A DNA stretch of 64,000 nucleotides from Loxodes magnus (lineage: Eukaryota > Ciliophora > Karyorelictea > Loxodida > Loxodidae), in contig CAMPDV010002091.1 in the NCBI GenBank assembly GCA_946699065.1, positions 1 through 64,000 on the forward strand, read 5' to 3'. The first letter of the stretch is position 1; each line of letters opens with the position of its first letter. Made by a program: the position numbers and the translations under genes. Below, in pieces: positions 1-13,332 of the stretch. Below the pieces are notes generated by a model that saw nothing but the letters and a program-made list of their open reading frames with translations, was not told where the DNA came from and ran no database searches.

Positions 1-1516
1 TTCATTATCTGCGGAAGTTGAGATAACTCTATCAAAGTCTGGGATTTCCAGACTGGAAGTTGTACTCGGACATTAAGTGGACATTCCTCTTATTTTTATT
101 CGGTTGCGATCTCCAATGATCAGAAGTTCATTATCTCCGGAAGTTATGACAACTCTATCAAAGTCTGGGATTTCCAGACTGGAAGTTGTATTCGGACATT
201 AAGTGGACATTCCTCTTATGTTTATTCGGTTGCGATCTCCAATGATAAAAAGTTCATTATCTCCGGAAGTGGAGATAACTCTATCAAAGTCTGGGATTTC
301 CAGACTGGAAGTTGTACTCGGACATTAAGTGGACATTCCTCTTATGTTTATTCGGTGGCGATCTCCAATGATCAGAAGTTCATTATCTGCGGAAGTAGAG
401 ATAAATCTATCAAAGTCTGGGATTTCCAGACTGGAAGTTGTACTCGGACATTAAGTGGACATTCCTCTTATGTTTATTCGGTTGTGATCTCCAATGATCA
501 GAAGTTCATTATCTCCGGAAGTAGAGATAACTCTATCAAAGTCTGGGATTTCCAGACTGGAAGTTGTATTCGGACATTAAGTGGACATTCCTCTGGAGTT
601 TATTCGGTGGCGATCTCCAATGATCAGAAGTTCATGATCTCCGGAAGTGGAGATAACTCTATCAAAGTCTGGGATTTCCAGACTGGAAGTTGTATTCGGA
701 CATTAAGTGGACATTCCTCTTATGTTTATTCGGTTGTGATCTCCAATGATCAGAAGTTCATTATCTCCGGAAGTAGAGATAAATCTATCAAAGTCTGGGA
801 TTTCCAGACTGGAAGTTGTATTCGGACATTAAGTGGACATTCCTCTTAAGTTAATTCGGTTGCGATCTCCAATGATCAGAAGTTCATTATCTGCGGAAGT
901 AGAGATAACTCTATCAAAGTCTGGGATTTCCAGACTGGAAGTTGTATTCGGACATTAAGTGGACATTCCTCTGGAGTTTATTCGGTGGCGATCTCCAATG
1001 ATCAGAAGTTCATGATCTCCGGAAGTGGAGATAACTCTATCAAAGTCTGGGATTTCCAGACTGGAAGTTGTACTCGGACATTAAGTGGACATTCCTATGT
1101 AGTTTATTCGGTTGCGATCTCCAATGATCAGAAGTTCATTATCTCCGGAAGTAGAGATAAATCTATCAAAGTCTGGGATTTCCAGACTGGAAGTTGTATT
1201 CGGACATTAAGTGGACATTCCTCTTTAGTTTATTCGGTGGCGATCTCCAATGATCAGAAGTTCATTATCTGCGGAAGTAGAGATAACTCTATCAAAGTCT
1301 GGGATTTCCAGACTGGAAGTTGTATTCGGACATTAAGTGGACATTCCTCTGGAGTTTATTCGGTGGCGATCTCCAATGATCAGAAGTTCATGATCTCCGG
1401 AAGTAGAGATAAATCTATCAAAGTCTGGGATTTCCAGACTGGAAGTTGTACTCGGACATTAAGTGGACATTCCTCTTATGTTTATTCGGTGGCGATCTCC
1501 AATGATCAGAAGTTCA
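1..1516 (+). repeat. 2520-bp higher-order block, copy 1 (12 units visible)
   Basis: Matches 2521-4036 at an offset of 20 units. I see three clusters of difference: codon 39 and the next codon 1 near 337-357, codon 15 at 523 (AGA here, TGA in copy 2), and codon 39 at 1351 (GGA here, TAT in copy 2). The match stops at 1517, where ATT becomes ATG. It may extend left of the window. Confidence 0.85.
36..54 (+). other. Inverted repeat present in every unit (first example)
   Basis: AGTCTGG and CCAGACT form a perfect 7-bp inverted repeat around a 5-nt GATTT loop, over the codons for V-W-D-F-Q-T. It recurs every 126 bp and is kept in nearly all units. It can be closed by one more G-T wobble pair in RNA. 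The TGA22 form (13 units) breaks the innermost pair, and the Asn23 form keeps the stem. No function is known; it may follow simply from the homogenised coding sequence. Confidence 0.6.
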
Positions 1517-1614
1517 TTATCTCCGGAAGTTGAGATAAATCTATCAAAGTCTGGGATTTCCAGACTGGAAGTTGTATTCGGACATTAAGTGGACATTCCT
1601 CTGGAGTTTATTCG

Positions 1615-2541
1615 GTGGCGATCTCCAATGATCAGAAGTTCATTATCTGCGGAAGTAGAGATAACTCTATCAAAGTCTGGGATTTCCAGACTGGAAATTG
1701 TACTCGGACATTAAGTGGACATTCCTCTGAAGTTAATTCGGTGGCGATCTCCAATGATCAGAAGTTCATTATCTGCGGAAGTAGAGATAACTCTATCAAA
1801 GTCTGGGATTTCCAGACTGGAAATTGTACTCGGACATTAAGTGGACATTCCTCTGAAGTTAATTCGGTGGCGATCTCCAATGATCAGAAGTTCATTATCT
1901 GCGGAAGTAGAGATAACTCTATCAAAGTCTGGGATTTCCAGACTGGAAGTTGTACTCGGACATTAAGTGGACATTCCTCTTATGTTTATTCGGTGGCGAT
2001 CTCCAATGATCAGAAGTTCATTATCTGCGGAAGTAGAGATAACTCTATCAAAGTCTGGGATTTCCAGACTGGAAGTTGTATTCGGACATTAAGTGGACAT
2101 TCCTCTGGAGTTTATTCGGTGGCGATCTCCAATGATCAGAAGTTCATGATCTCCGGAAGTGGAGATAACTCTATCAAAGTCTGGGATTTCCAGACTGGAA
2201 GTTGTATTCGGACATTAAGTGGACATTCCTCTTATGTTTATTCGGTGGCGATCTCCAATGATCAGAAGTTCATTATCTGCGGAAGTAGAGATAACTCTAT
2301 CAAAGTCTGGGATTTCCAGACTGGAAGTTGTATTCGGACATTAAGTGGACATTCCTCTGGAGTTTATTCGGTTGCGATCTCCAATGATCAGAAGTTCATT
2401 ATCTCCGGAAGTGGAGATAACTCTATCAAAGTCTGGGATTTCCAGACTGGAAGTTGTACTCGGACATTAAGTGGACATTCCTCTTATGTTTATTCGGTGG
2501 CGATCTCCAATGATCAGAAGTTCATTATCTGCGGAAGTTGA
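1615..2541 (+). CDS. Open WD40 segment (7 units plus 14 codons, 308 codons), left-end subfamily
   Basis: Residue 15 reads R R R R G R G and then TGA. Most units have Cys12 (ATC TGC), the hallmark of the first 9 kb. The first two units carry Asn28 (TGNCTR) and SSEVNS and are nearly the same as each other, which marks a fresh one-unit duplication. Downstream the 2520-bp block copy begins (2521). Confidence 0.35.
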   Translation: MAISNDQKFIICGSRDNSIKVWDFQTGNCTRTLSGHSSEVNSVAISNDQKFIICGSRDNSIKVWDFQTGNCTRTLSGHSSEVNSVAISNDQKFIICGSRDNSIKVWDFQTGSCTRTLSGHSSYVYSVAISNDQKFIICGSRDNSIKVWDFQTGSCIRTLSGHSSGVYSVAISNDQKFMISGSGDNSIKVWDFQTGSCIRTLSGHSSYVYSVAISNDQKFIICGSRDNSIKVWDFQTGSCIRTLSGHSSGVYSVAISNDQKFIISGSGDNSIKVWDFQTGSCTRTLSGHSSYVYSVAISNDQKFIICGS

Positions 2542-4036
2542 GATAACTCTATCAAAGTCTGGGATTTCCAGACTGGAAGTTGTACTCGGACATTAAGTGG
2601 ACATTCCTCTTATTTTTATTCGGTTGCGATCTCCAATGATCAGAAGTTCATTATCTCCGGAAGTTATGACAACTCTATCAAAGTCTGGGATTTCCAGACT
2701 GGAAGTTGTATTCGGACATTAAGTGGACATTCCTCTTATGTTTATTCGGTTGCGATCTCCAATGATAAAAAGTTCATTATCTCCGGAAGTGGAGATAACT
2801 CTATCAAAGTCTGGGATTTCCAGACTGGAAGTTGTACTCGGACATTAAGTGGACATTCCTCTGGAGTTTATTCGGTTGCGATCTCCAATGATCAGAAGTT
2901 CATTATCTGCGGAAGTAGAGATAAATCTATCAAAGTCTGGGATTTCCAGACTGGAAGTTGTACTCGGACATTAAGTGGACATTCCTCTTATGTTTATTCG
3001 GTTGTGATCTCCAATGATCAGAAGTTCATTATCTCCGGAAGTTGAGATAACTCTATCAAAGTCTGGGATTTCCAGACTGGAAGTTGTATTCGGACATTAA
3101 GTGGACATTCCTCTGGAGTTTATTCGGTGGCGATCTCCAATGATCAGAAGTTCATGATCTCCGGAAGTGGAGATAACTCTATCAAAGTCTGGGATTTCCA
3201 GACTGGAAGTTGTATTCGGACATTAAGTGGACATTCCTCTTATGTTTATTCGGTTGTGATCTCCAATGATCAGAAGTTCATTATCTCCGGAAGTAGAGAT
3301 AAATCTATCAAAGTCTGGGATTTCCAGACTGGAAGTTGTATTCGGACATTAAGTGGACATTCCTCTTAAGTTAATTCGGTTGCGATCTCCAATGATCAGA
3401 AGTTCATTATCTGCGGAAGTAGAGATAACTCTATCAAAGTCTGGGATTTCCAGACTGGAAGTTGTATTCGGACATTAAGTGGACATTCCTCTGGAGTTTA
3501 TTCGGTGGCGATCTCCAATGATCAGAAGTTCATGATCTCCGGAAGTGGAGATAACTCTATCAAAGTCTGGGATTTCCAGACTGGAAGTTGTACTCGGACA
3601 TTAAGTGGACATTCCTATGTAGTTTATTCGGTTGCGATCTCCAATGATCAGAAGTTCATTATCTCCGGAAGTAGAGATAAATCTATCAAAGTCTGGGATT
3701 TCCAGACTGGAAGTTGTATTCGGACATTAAGTGGACATTCCTCTTTAGTTTATTCGGTGGCGATCTCCAATGATCAGAAGTTCATTATCTGCGGAAGTAG
3801 AGATAACTCTATCAAAGTCTGGGATTTCCAGACTGGAAGTTGTATTCGGACATTAAGTGGACATTCCTCTTATGTTTATTCGGTGGCGATCTCCAATGAT
3901 CAGAAGTTCATGATCTCCGGAAGTAGAGATAAATCTATCAAAGTCTGGGATTTCCAGACTGGAAGTTGTACTCGGACATTAAGTGGACATTCCTCTTATG
4001 TTTATTCGGTGGCGATCTCCAATGATCAGAAGTTCA
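2521..4036 (+). repeat. 2520-bp higher-order block, copy 2
   Basis: Second copy of 1-1516, sharing rare markers such as TTT at residue 40 (SSYFYS, near 2614), AAA for CAG at residue 7 near 2767, and a SYVVYS unit near 3613. Part of it (from about 3613) also matches 6133 onward, a further 20 units away. Confidence 0.85.
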
Positions 4037-4062
4037 TGATCTCCGGAAGTTATGACAACTCT

Positions 4063-4875
4063 ATCAAAGTCTGGGATTTCCAGACTGGAAGTTGTACTCG
4101 GACATTAAGTGGACATTCCTCTGAAGTTAATTCGGTGGCGATATCAAATGATCAGAAGTTCATTATTTCCGGAAGTAATGATAAATCTATCAAAGTCTGG
4201 GATTTCCAGACTGGAAGTTGTATTCGGACATTAAGTGGACATTCCTCTTAAGTTAATTCGGTTGCGATATCAAATGATCAGAAGTTCATGATCTCCGGAA
4301 GTTATGACAACTCAATCAAAGTCTGGGATTTCCAGACTGGAAGTTGTATTCGGACATTAAGTGGACATTCCTCTGAAGTTAATTCGGTGGCGATCTCCAA
4401 TGATCAGAAGTTCATTATCTGCGGAAGTAGAGATAACTCTATCAAAGTCTGGGATTTCCAGACTGGAAGTTGTATTCGGACATTAAGTGGACATTCCTCT
4501 TAAGTTAATTCGGTTGCGATATCAAATGATCAGAAGTTCATTATCTCCGGAAGTGGAGATAAATCTATCAAAGTCTGGGATTTCCAGACTGGAAGTTGTA
4601 CTCGGACATTAAGTGGACATTCCTCTGAAGTTAATTCGGTGGCGATATCAAATGATCAGAAGTTCATTATTTCCGGAAGTAATGATAAATCTATCAAAGT
4701 CTGGGATTTCCAGACTGGAAGTTGTATTCGGACATTAAGTGGACATTCCTCTTAAGTTAATTCGGTTGCGATATCAAATGATCAGAAGTTCATGATCTCC
4801 GGAAGTTATGACAACTCAATCAAAGTCTGGGATTTCCAGACTGGAAGTTGTATTCGGACATTAAGTGGACATTCC
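4063..4875 (+). repeat. 504-bp (4-unit) duplication pair
   Basis: 4063-4371 matches 4567-4875. Both copies carry two rare markers: ATT TCC in place of ATC TCC at residues 11-12 together with Asn15-Asp-Lys, and TCA for TCT at residue 18 in the following Tyr15 unit. The copies part at codon 39 (GAA in the first, TTA in the second). Confidence 0.8.
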
Positions 4876-7689
4876 TCTTTAGTTTATTCGGTGGCGATCT
4901 CCAATGATCAGAAGTTCATTATCTGCGGAAGTAGAGATAACTCTATCAAAGTCTGGGATTTCCAGACTGGAAGTTGTATTCGGACATTAAGTGGACATTC
5001 CTCTGGAGTTTATTCGGTGGCGATCTCCAATGATCAGAAGTTCATGATCTCCGGAAGTAGAGATAACTCTATCAAAGTCTGGGATTTCCAGACTGGAAGT
5101 TGTACTCGGACATTAAGTGGACATTCCTCTTATGTTTATTCGGTGGCGATCTCCAATGATCAGAAGTTCATTATCTGCGGAAGTTGAGATAACTCTATCA
5201 AAGTCTGGGATTTCCAGACTGGAAGTTGTATTCGGACATTAAGTGGACATTCCTCTTAAGTTAATTCGGTTGCGATATCAAATGATCAGAAGTTCATTAT
5301 CTCCGGAAGTTATGACTACTCTATCAAAGTCTGGGATTTCCAGACTGGAAGTTGTATTCGGACATTAAGTGGACATTCCTCTTATGTTTATTCGGTTGTG
5401 ATCTCCAATGATCAGAAGTTCATTATCTCCGGAAGTAGAGATAAATCTATCAAAGTCTGGGATTTCCAGACTGGAAGTTGTATTCGGACATTAAGTGGAC
5501 ATTCCTCTTATGTTTATTCGGTGGCGATCTCCAATGATCAGAAGTTCATTATCTCCAGAAATAGAGATAAATCTATCAAAGTCTGGGATTTCCAGACTGG
5601 AAGTTGTACTCGGACATTAAGTGGACATTCCTCTTATGTTTATTCGGTTGTGATCTCCAATGATCAGAAGTTCATTATCTCCGGAAGTAATGATAAATCT
5701 ATCAAAGTCTGGGATTTCCAGACTGGAAGTTGTATTCGGACATTAAGTGGACATTCCTCTTAAGTTAATTCGGTTGCGATCTCCAATGATCAGAAGTTCA
5801 TTATCTCCGGAAGTTGAGATAAATCTATCAAAGTCTGGGATTTCCAGACTGGAAGTTGTACTCGGACATTAAGTGGACATTCCTCTTATGTTTATTCGGT
5901 GGCGATCTCCAATGATCAGAAGTTCATTATCTCCGGAAGTGGAGATAACTCTATCAAAGTCTGGGATTTCCAGACTAGAAGTTGTACTCGGACATTAAGT
6001 GGACATTCCTCTGAAGTTAATTCGGTGGCGATCTCCAATGATCAGAAGTTCATTATCTCCGGAAGTTGAGATAAATCTATCAAAGTCTGGGATTTCCAGA
6101 CTGGAAGTTGTACTCGGACATTAAGTGGACATTCCTATGTAGTTTATTCGGTTGCGATCTCCAATGATCAGAAGTTCATTATCTCCGGAAGTAGAGATAA
6201 ATCTATCAAAGTCTGGGATTTCCAGACTGGAAGTTGTATTCGGACATTAAGTGGACATTCCTCTTTAGTTTATTCGGTGGCGATCTCCAATGATCAGAAG
6301 TTCATTATCTGCGGAAGTAGAGATAACTCTATCAAAGTCTGGGATTTCCAGACTGGAAGTTGTATTCGGACATTAAGTGGACATTCCTCTGGAGTTTATT
6401 CGGTGGCGATCTCCAATGATCAGAAGTTCATGATCTCCGGAAGTAGAGATAAATCTATCAAAGTCTGGGATTTCCAGACTGGAAGTTGTATTCGGACATT
6501 AAGTGGACATTCCTCTGGAGTTTATTCGGTGGCGATCTCCAATGATCAGAAGTTCATTATCTGCGGAAGTAGAGATAACTCTATCAAAGTCTGGGATTTC
6601 CAGACTAGAAGTTGTACTCGGACATTAAGTGGACATTCCTCTGAAGTTAATTCGGTGGCGATCTCCAATGATCAGAAGTTCATTATCTCCGGAAGTTGAG
6701 ATAAATCTATCAAAGTCTGGGATTTCCAGACTGGAAGTTGTATTCGGACATTAAGTGGACATTCCTCTTATGTTTATTCGGTGGCGATCTCCAATGATCA
6801 GAAGTTCATTATCTCCGGAAGTTGAGATAACTCTATCAAAGTCTGGGATTTCCAGACTGGAAGTTGTATTCGGACATTAAGTGGACATTCCTCTTAAGTT
6901 AATTCGGTTGCGATATCAAATGATCAGAAGTTCATGATCTCCGGAAGTTATGACAACTCTATCAAAGTCTGGGATTTCCAGACTGGAAGTTGTACTCGGA
7001 CATTAAGTGGACATTCCTCTGAAGTTAATTCGGTGGCGATCTCCAATGATCAGAAGTTCATTATCTGCGGAAGTGGAGATAAATCTATCAAAGTCTGGGA
7101 TTTCCAGACTGGAAGTTGTATTCGGACATTAAGTGGACATTCCTCTTATGTTTATTCGGTGGCGATCTCCAATGATCAGAAGTTCATGATCTCCGGAAGT
7201 TATGACAACTCTATCAAAGTCTGGGATTTCCAGACTGGAAGTTGTATTCGGACATTAAGTGGACATTCCTCTGAAGTTAATTCGGTGGCGATCTCCAATG
7301 ATCAGAAGTTCATTATCTGCGGAAGTGGAGATAAATCTATCAAAGTCTGGGATTTCCAGACTGGAAGTTGTATTCGGACATTAAGTGGACATTCCTCTTA
7401 AGTTAATTCGGTTGCGATATCAAATGATCAGAAGTTCATGATCTCCGGAAGTTGAGATAACTCTATCAAAGTCTGGGATTTCCAGACTGGAAGTTGTACT
7501 CGGACATTAAGTGGACATTCCTCTTATGTTTATTCGGTTGCGATCTCCAATGATCAGAAGTTCATTATCTCCGGAAGTTGAGATAACTCTATCAAAGTCT
7601 GGGATTTCCAGACTGGAAGTTGTACTCGGACATTAAGTGGACATTCCTCTTATGTTTATTCGGTTGCGATCTCCAATGATCAGAAGTTC

Positions 7690-8463
7690 ATGATCTCCGG
7701 AAGTAGAGATAACTCTATCAAAGTCTGGGATTTCCAGACTGGAAGTTGTATTCGGACATTAAGTGGACATTCCTATGGAGTTAATTCGGTGGCGATCTCC
7801 AATGATCAGAAGTTCATTATCTCCGGAAGTTATGACAACTCTATCAAAGTCTGGGATTTCCAGACTGGAAGTTGTATTCGGACATTAAGTGGACATTCCT
7901 ATGGAGTTATTTCGGTTGCGATCTCCAATGATCAGAAGTTCATTATCTCCGGAAGTAATGATAACTCTATCAAAGTCTGGGATTTCCAGACTGGAAGTTG
8001 TACTCGGACATTAAGTGGACATTCCTCTTATGTTTATTCGGTGGCGATCTCCAATGATCAGAAGTTCATGATCTCCGGAAGTAGAGATAACTCTATCAAA
8101 GTCTGGGATTTCCAGACTGGAAGTTGTATTCGGACATTAAGTGGACATTCCTCTTATGTTTATTCGGTGGCGATCTCCAATGATCAGAAGTTCATTATCT
8201 CCGGAAGTTATGACAACTCTATCAAAGTCTGGGATTTCCAGACTGGAATTTGTATTCGGACATTAAGTGGACATTCCTCTGAAGTTAATTCGGTTGCGAT
8301 ATCAAATGATCAGAAGTTCATTATCTCCGGAAGTAATGATAACTCTATCAAAGTCTGGGATTTCCAGACTGGAAGTTGTATTCGGACATTAAGTGGACAT
8401 TCCTCTTATGTTTATTCGGTGGCGATATCAAATGATCAGAAGTTCATTATCTCCGGAAGTTGA
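7690..8463 (+). CDS. Open WD40 segment (6 units plus 14 codons, 257 codons)
   Basis: Residue 15 reads R Y N R Y N and then TGA. It opens at an ATG that is simply the Met10 variant codon. This is where Tyr15, Asn15 and the SYGVNS/SYGVIS forms, typical of the rest of the array, first become common, so it lies at the border of the left-end subfamily. Confidence 0.33.
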   Translation: MISGSRDNSIKVWDFQTGSCIRTLSGHSYGVNSVAISNDQKFIISGSYDNSIKVWDFQTGSCIRTLSGHSYGVISVAISNDQKFIISGSNDNSIKVWDFQTGSCTRTLSGHSSYVYSVAISNDQKFMISGSRDNSIKVWDFQTGSCIRTLSGHSSYVYSVAISNDQKFIISGSYDNSIKVWDFQTGICIRTLSGHSSEVNSVAISNDQKFIISGSNDNSIKVWDFQTGSCIRTLSGHSSYVYSVAISNDQKFIISGS

Positions 8464-11400
8464 GATAACTCTATCAAAGTCTGGGATTTCCAGACTGGAA
8501 GTTGTACTCGGACATTAAGTGGACATTCCTCTTAAGTTAATTCGGTGGCGATCTCCAATGATCAGAAGTTCATGATCTCCGGAAGTTATGACAACTCTAT
8601 CAAAGTCTGGGATTTCCAGACTGGAAGTTGTATTCGGACATTAAGTGGACATTCCTCTGAAGTTAATTCGGTGGCGATCTCCAATGATCAGAAGTTCATT
8701 ATCTGCGGAAGTGGAGATAAATCTATCAAAGTCTGGGATTTCCAGACTGGAAGTTGTACTCGGACATTAAGTGGACATTCCTCTGGAGTTTATTCGGTGG
8801 CGATATCAAATGATCAGAAGTTCATTATCTCCGGAAGTTGAGATAACTCTATAAAAGTCTGGGATTTCCAGACTGGAAGTTGTACTCGGACATTAAGTGG
8901 ACATTCCTATGTAGTTTATTCGGTTGCGATATCAAATGATCAGAAGTTCATTATCTCCGGAAGTGATGATAACTTTATCAAAGTCTGGGATTTCCAGACT
9001 GGAAGTTGTATTCGGACATTAAGTGGACATTCCTCTTAAGTTAATTCGGTTGCGATATCAAATGATCAGAAGTTCATTATCTCCGGAAGTTGAGATAACT
9101 CTATCAAAGTCTGGGATTTCCAGACTGGAAGTTGTATTCGGACATTAAGTGGACATTCCTCTTATGTTTATTCGGTGGCGATCTCCAATGATCAGAAGTT
9201 CATTATCTCCGGAAGTAATGATAAATCTATCAAAGTCTGGGATTTCCAGACTGGAAGTTGTATTCGGACATTAAGTGGACATTCCTCTTATGTTTATTCG
9301 GTGGCGATCTCCAATGATCAGAAGTTCATTATCTCCGGAAGTTGAGATAACTCTATCAAAGTCTGGGATTTCCAGACTGGAAGTTGTATTCGGACATTAA
9401 GTGGACATTCCTCTGGAGTTTATTCGGTTGCGATCTCCAATGATCAGAAGTTCATTATCTCCGGAAGTGGAGATAACTCTATCAAAGTCTGGGATTTCCA
9501 GACTGGAAGTTGTACTCGGACATTAAGTGGACATTCCTCTTATGTTTATTCGGTGGCGATCTCCAATGATCAGAAGTTCATTATCTCCGGAAGTAGAGAT
9601 AACTCTATCAAAGTCTGGGATTTCCAGACTGGAAGTTGTACTCGGACATTAAGTGGACATTCCTCTTATGTTTATTCGGTGGCGATATCAAATGATCAGA
9701 AGTTCATGATCTCCGGAAGTGCAGATAACTCTATCAAAGTCTGGGATTTCCAGACTGGAAGTTGTACTCGGACATTAAGTGGACATTCCTATGGAGTTAA
9801 TTCGGTTGCGATCTCCAATGATCAGAAGTTCATTATCTCCGGAAGTTGAGATAACTCTATCAAAGTCTGGGATTTCCAGACTGGAAGTTGTACTCGGACA
9901 TTAAGTGGACATTCCTATGTAGTTTATTCGGTGGCGATCTCCAATGATCAGAAGTTCATTATCTCCGGAAGTTATGACAACTCTATCAAAGTCTGGGATT
10001 TCCAGACTGGAAGTTGTATTCGGACATTAAGTGGACATTCCTCTTATGTTTATTCGGTTGCGATCTCCAATGATCAGAAGTTCATTATCTCCGGAAGTTA
10101 TGACAACTCTATCAAAGTCTGGGATTTCCAGACTGGAAGTTGTATTCGGACATTAAGTGGACATTCCTATGGAGTTATTTCGGTTGCGATCTCCAATGAT
10201 CAGAAGTTCATGATCTCCGGAAGTTGAGATAACTCTATCAAAGTCTGGGATTTCCAGACTGGAAGTTGTATTCGGACATTAAGTGGACATTCCTCTTATG
10301 TTTATTCGGTGGCGATCTCCAATGATCAGAAGTTCATGATCTCCGGAAGTTGAGATAACTCTATCAAAGTCTGGGATTTCCAGACTGGAAGTTGTACTCG
10401 GACATTAAGTGGACATTCCTCTTATGTTTATTCGGTTGCGATATCAAATGATCAGAAGTTCATTATCTCCGGAAGTTATGACAACTCTATCAAAGTCTGG
10501 GATTTCCAGACTGGAAGTTGTATTCGGACATTAAGTGGACATTCCTATGGAGTTATTTCGGTTGCGATCTCCAATGATCAGAAGTTCATTATCTCCGGAA
10601 GTTATGACAACTCTATCAAAGTCTGGGATTTCCAGACTGGAAGTTGTATTCGGACATTAAGTGGACATTCCTCTTATGTTTATTCGGTGGCGATCTCCAA
10701 TGATCAGAAGTTCATGATCTCCGGAAGTTGAGATAACTCTATCAAAGTCTGGGATTTCCAGACTGGAAGTTGTATTCGGACATTAAGTGGACATTCCTCT
10801 GAAGTTAATTCGGTGGCGATCTCCAATGATCAGAAGTTCATTATCTCCGGAAGTTATGACAACTCTATCAAAGTCTGGGATTTCCAGACTGGAAGTTGTA
10901 CTCGGACATTAAGTGGACATTCCTATGTAGTTTATTCGGTGGCGATCTCCAATGATCAGAAGTTCATTATCTCCGGAAGTGGAGATAACTCTATCAAAGT
11001 CTGGGATTTCCAGACTGGAAGTTGTATTCGGACATTAAGTGGACATTCCTCTGAAGTTAATTCGGTGGCGATCTCCAATGATCAGAAGTTCATTATCTCC
11101 GGAAGTTGAGATAACTCTATCAAAGTCTGGGATTTCCAGACTGGAAGTTGTATTCGGACATTAAGTGGACATTCCTCTGAAGTTAATTCGGTGGCGATCT
11201 CCAATGATCAGAAGTTCATTATCTCCGGAAGTGGAGATAACTCTATCAAAGTCTGGGATTTCCAGACTGGAAGTTGTATTCGGACATTAAGTGGACATTC
11301 CTCTGAAGTTAATTCGGTGGCGATCTCCAATGATCAGAAGTTCATTATCTCCGGAAGTTATGACAACTCTATCAAAGTCTGGGATTTCCAGACTGGAAGT

Positions 11401-13332
11401 TGTACTCGGACATTAAGTGGACATTCCTATGTAGTTTATTCGGTGGCGATCTCCAATGATCAGAAGTTCATTATCTCCGGAAGTGGAGATAACTCTATCA
11501 AAGTCTGGGATTTCCAGACTGGAAGTTGTATTCGGACATTAAGTGGACATTCCTCTTATGTTTATTCGGTTGCGATATCAAATGATCAGAAGTTCATTAT
11601 CTCCGGAAGTTATGACAACTCTATCAAAGTCTGGGATTTCCAGACTGGAAGTTGTATTCGGACATTAAGTGGACATTCCTATGGAGTTATTTCGGTTGCG
11701 ATCTCCAATGATCAGAAGTTCATTATCTCCGGAAGTTATGACAACTCTATCAAAGTCTGGGATTTCCAGACTGGAAGTTGTATTCGGACATTAAGTGGAC
11801 ATTCCTCTTATGTTTATTCGGTGGCGATCTCCAATGATCAGAAGTTCATTATCTCCGGAAGTTGAGATAACTCTATCAAAGTCTGGGATTTCCAGACTGG
11901 AAGTTGTATTCGGACATTAAGTGGACATTCCTCTTATGTTTATTCGGTGGCGATATCAAATGATCAGAAGTTCATTATCTCCGGAAGTTATGACAACTCT
12001 ATCAAAGTCTGGGATTTCCAGACTGGAAGTTGTACTCGGACATTAAGTGGACATTCCTCTTATGTTTATTCGGTGGCGATATCAAATGATCAGAAGTTCA
12101 TGATCTCCGGAAGTTGAGATAACTCTATAAAAGTCTGGGATTTCCAGACTGGAAGTTGTACTCGGACATTAAGTGGACATTCCTATGTAGTTTATTCGGT
12201 TGCGATATCAAATGATCAGAAGTTCATTATCTCCGGAAGTTATGACAACTCTATCAAAGTCTGGGATTTCCAGACTGGAAGTTGTATTCGGACATTAAGT
12301 GGACATTCCTCTGAAGTTAATTCGGTTGCGATATCAAATGATCAGAAGTTCATTATCTCCGGAAGTTGAGATAACTCTATCAAAGTCTGGGATTTCCAGA
12401 CTGGAAGTTGTATTCGGACATTAAGTGGACATTCCTCTTATGTTTATTCGGTGGCGATATCAAATGATCAGAAGTTCATTATCTCCGGAAGTTATGACAA
12501 CTCTATCAAAGTCTGGGATTTCCAGACTGGAAGTTGTACTCGGACATTAAGTGGACATTCCTCTTATGTTTATTCGGTGGCGATATCAAATGATCAGAAG
12601 TTCATGATCTCCGGAAGTGCAGATAACTCTATCAAAGTCTGGGATTTCCAGACTGGAAGTTGTACTCGGACATTAAGTGGACATTCCTATGGAGTTAATT
12701 CGGTTGCGATCTCCAATGATCAGAAGTTCATTATCTCCGGAAGTTGAGATAACTCTATCAAAGTCTGGGATTTCCAGACTGGAAGTTGTACTCGGACATT
12801 AAGTGGACATTCCTATGTAGTTTATTCGGTGGCGATCTCCAATGATCAGAAGTTCATGATCTCCGGAAGTGGAGATAACTCTATCAAAGTCTGGGATTTC
12901 CAGACTGGAAGTTGTACTCGGACATTAAGTGGACATTCCTATGGAGTTAATTCGGTTGCGATCTCCAATGATCAGAAGTTCATTATCTCCGGAAGTTGAG
13001 ATAACTCTATCAAAGTCTGGGATTTCCAGACTGGAAGTTGTACTCGGACATTAAGTGGACATTCCTATGTAGTTTATTCGGTGGCGATCTCCAATGATCA
13101 GAAGTTCATTATCTCCGGAAGTGGAGATAACTCTATCAAAGTCTGGGATTTCCAGACTGGAAGTTGTATTCGGACATTAAGTGGACATTCCTCTTATGTT
13201 TATTCGGTGGCGATCTCCAATGATCAGAAGTTCATGATCTCCGGAAGTTGAGATAACTCTATCAAAGTCTGGGATTTCCAGACTGGAAGTTGTATTCGGA
13301 CATTAAGTGGACATTCCTCTGAAGTTAATTCG

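Noticed and set aside
70-86. Internal direct repeat GGACATT-AAGT-GGACATT in each unit as a slippage site
   Set aside because: The 11-bp offset repeat is real and recurs in all units, but no unit in the phase-locked part shows a gain or loss there, so there is no sign that it is active.
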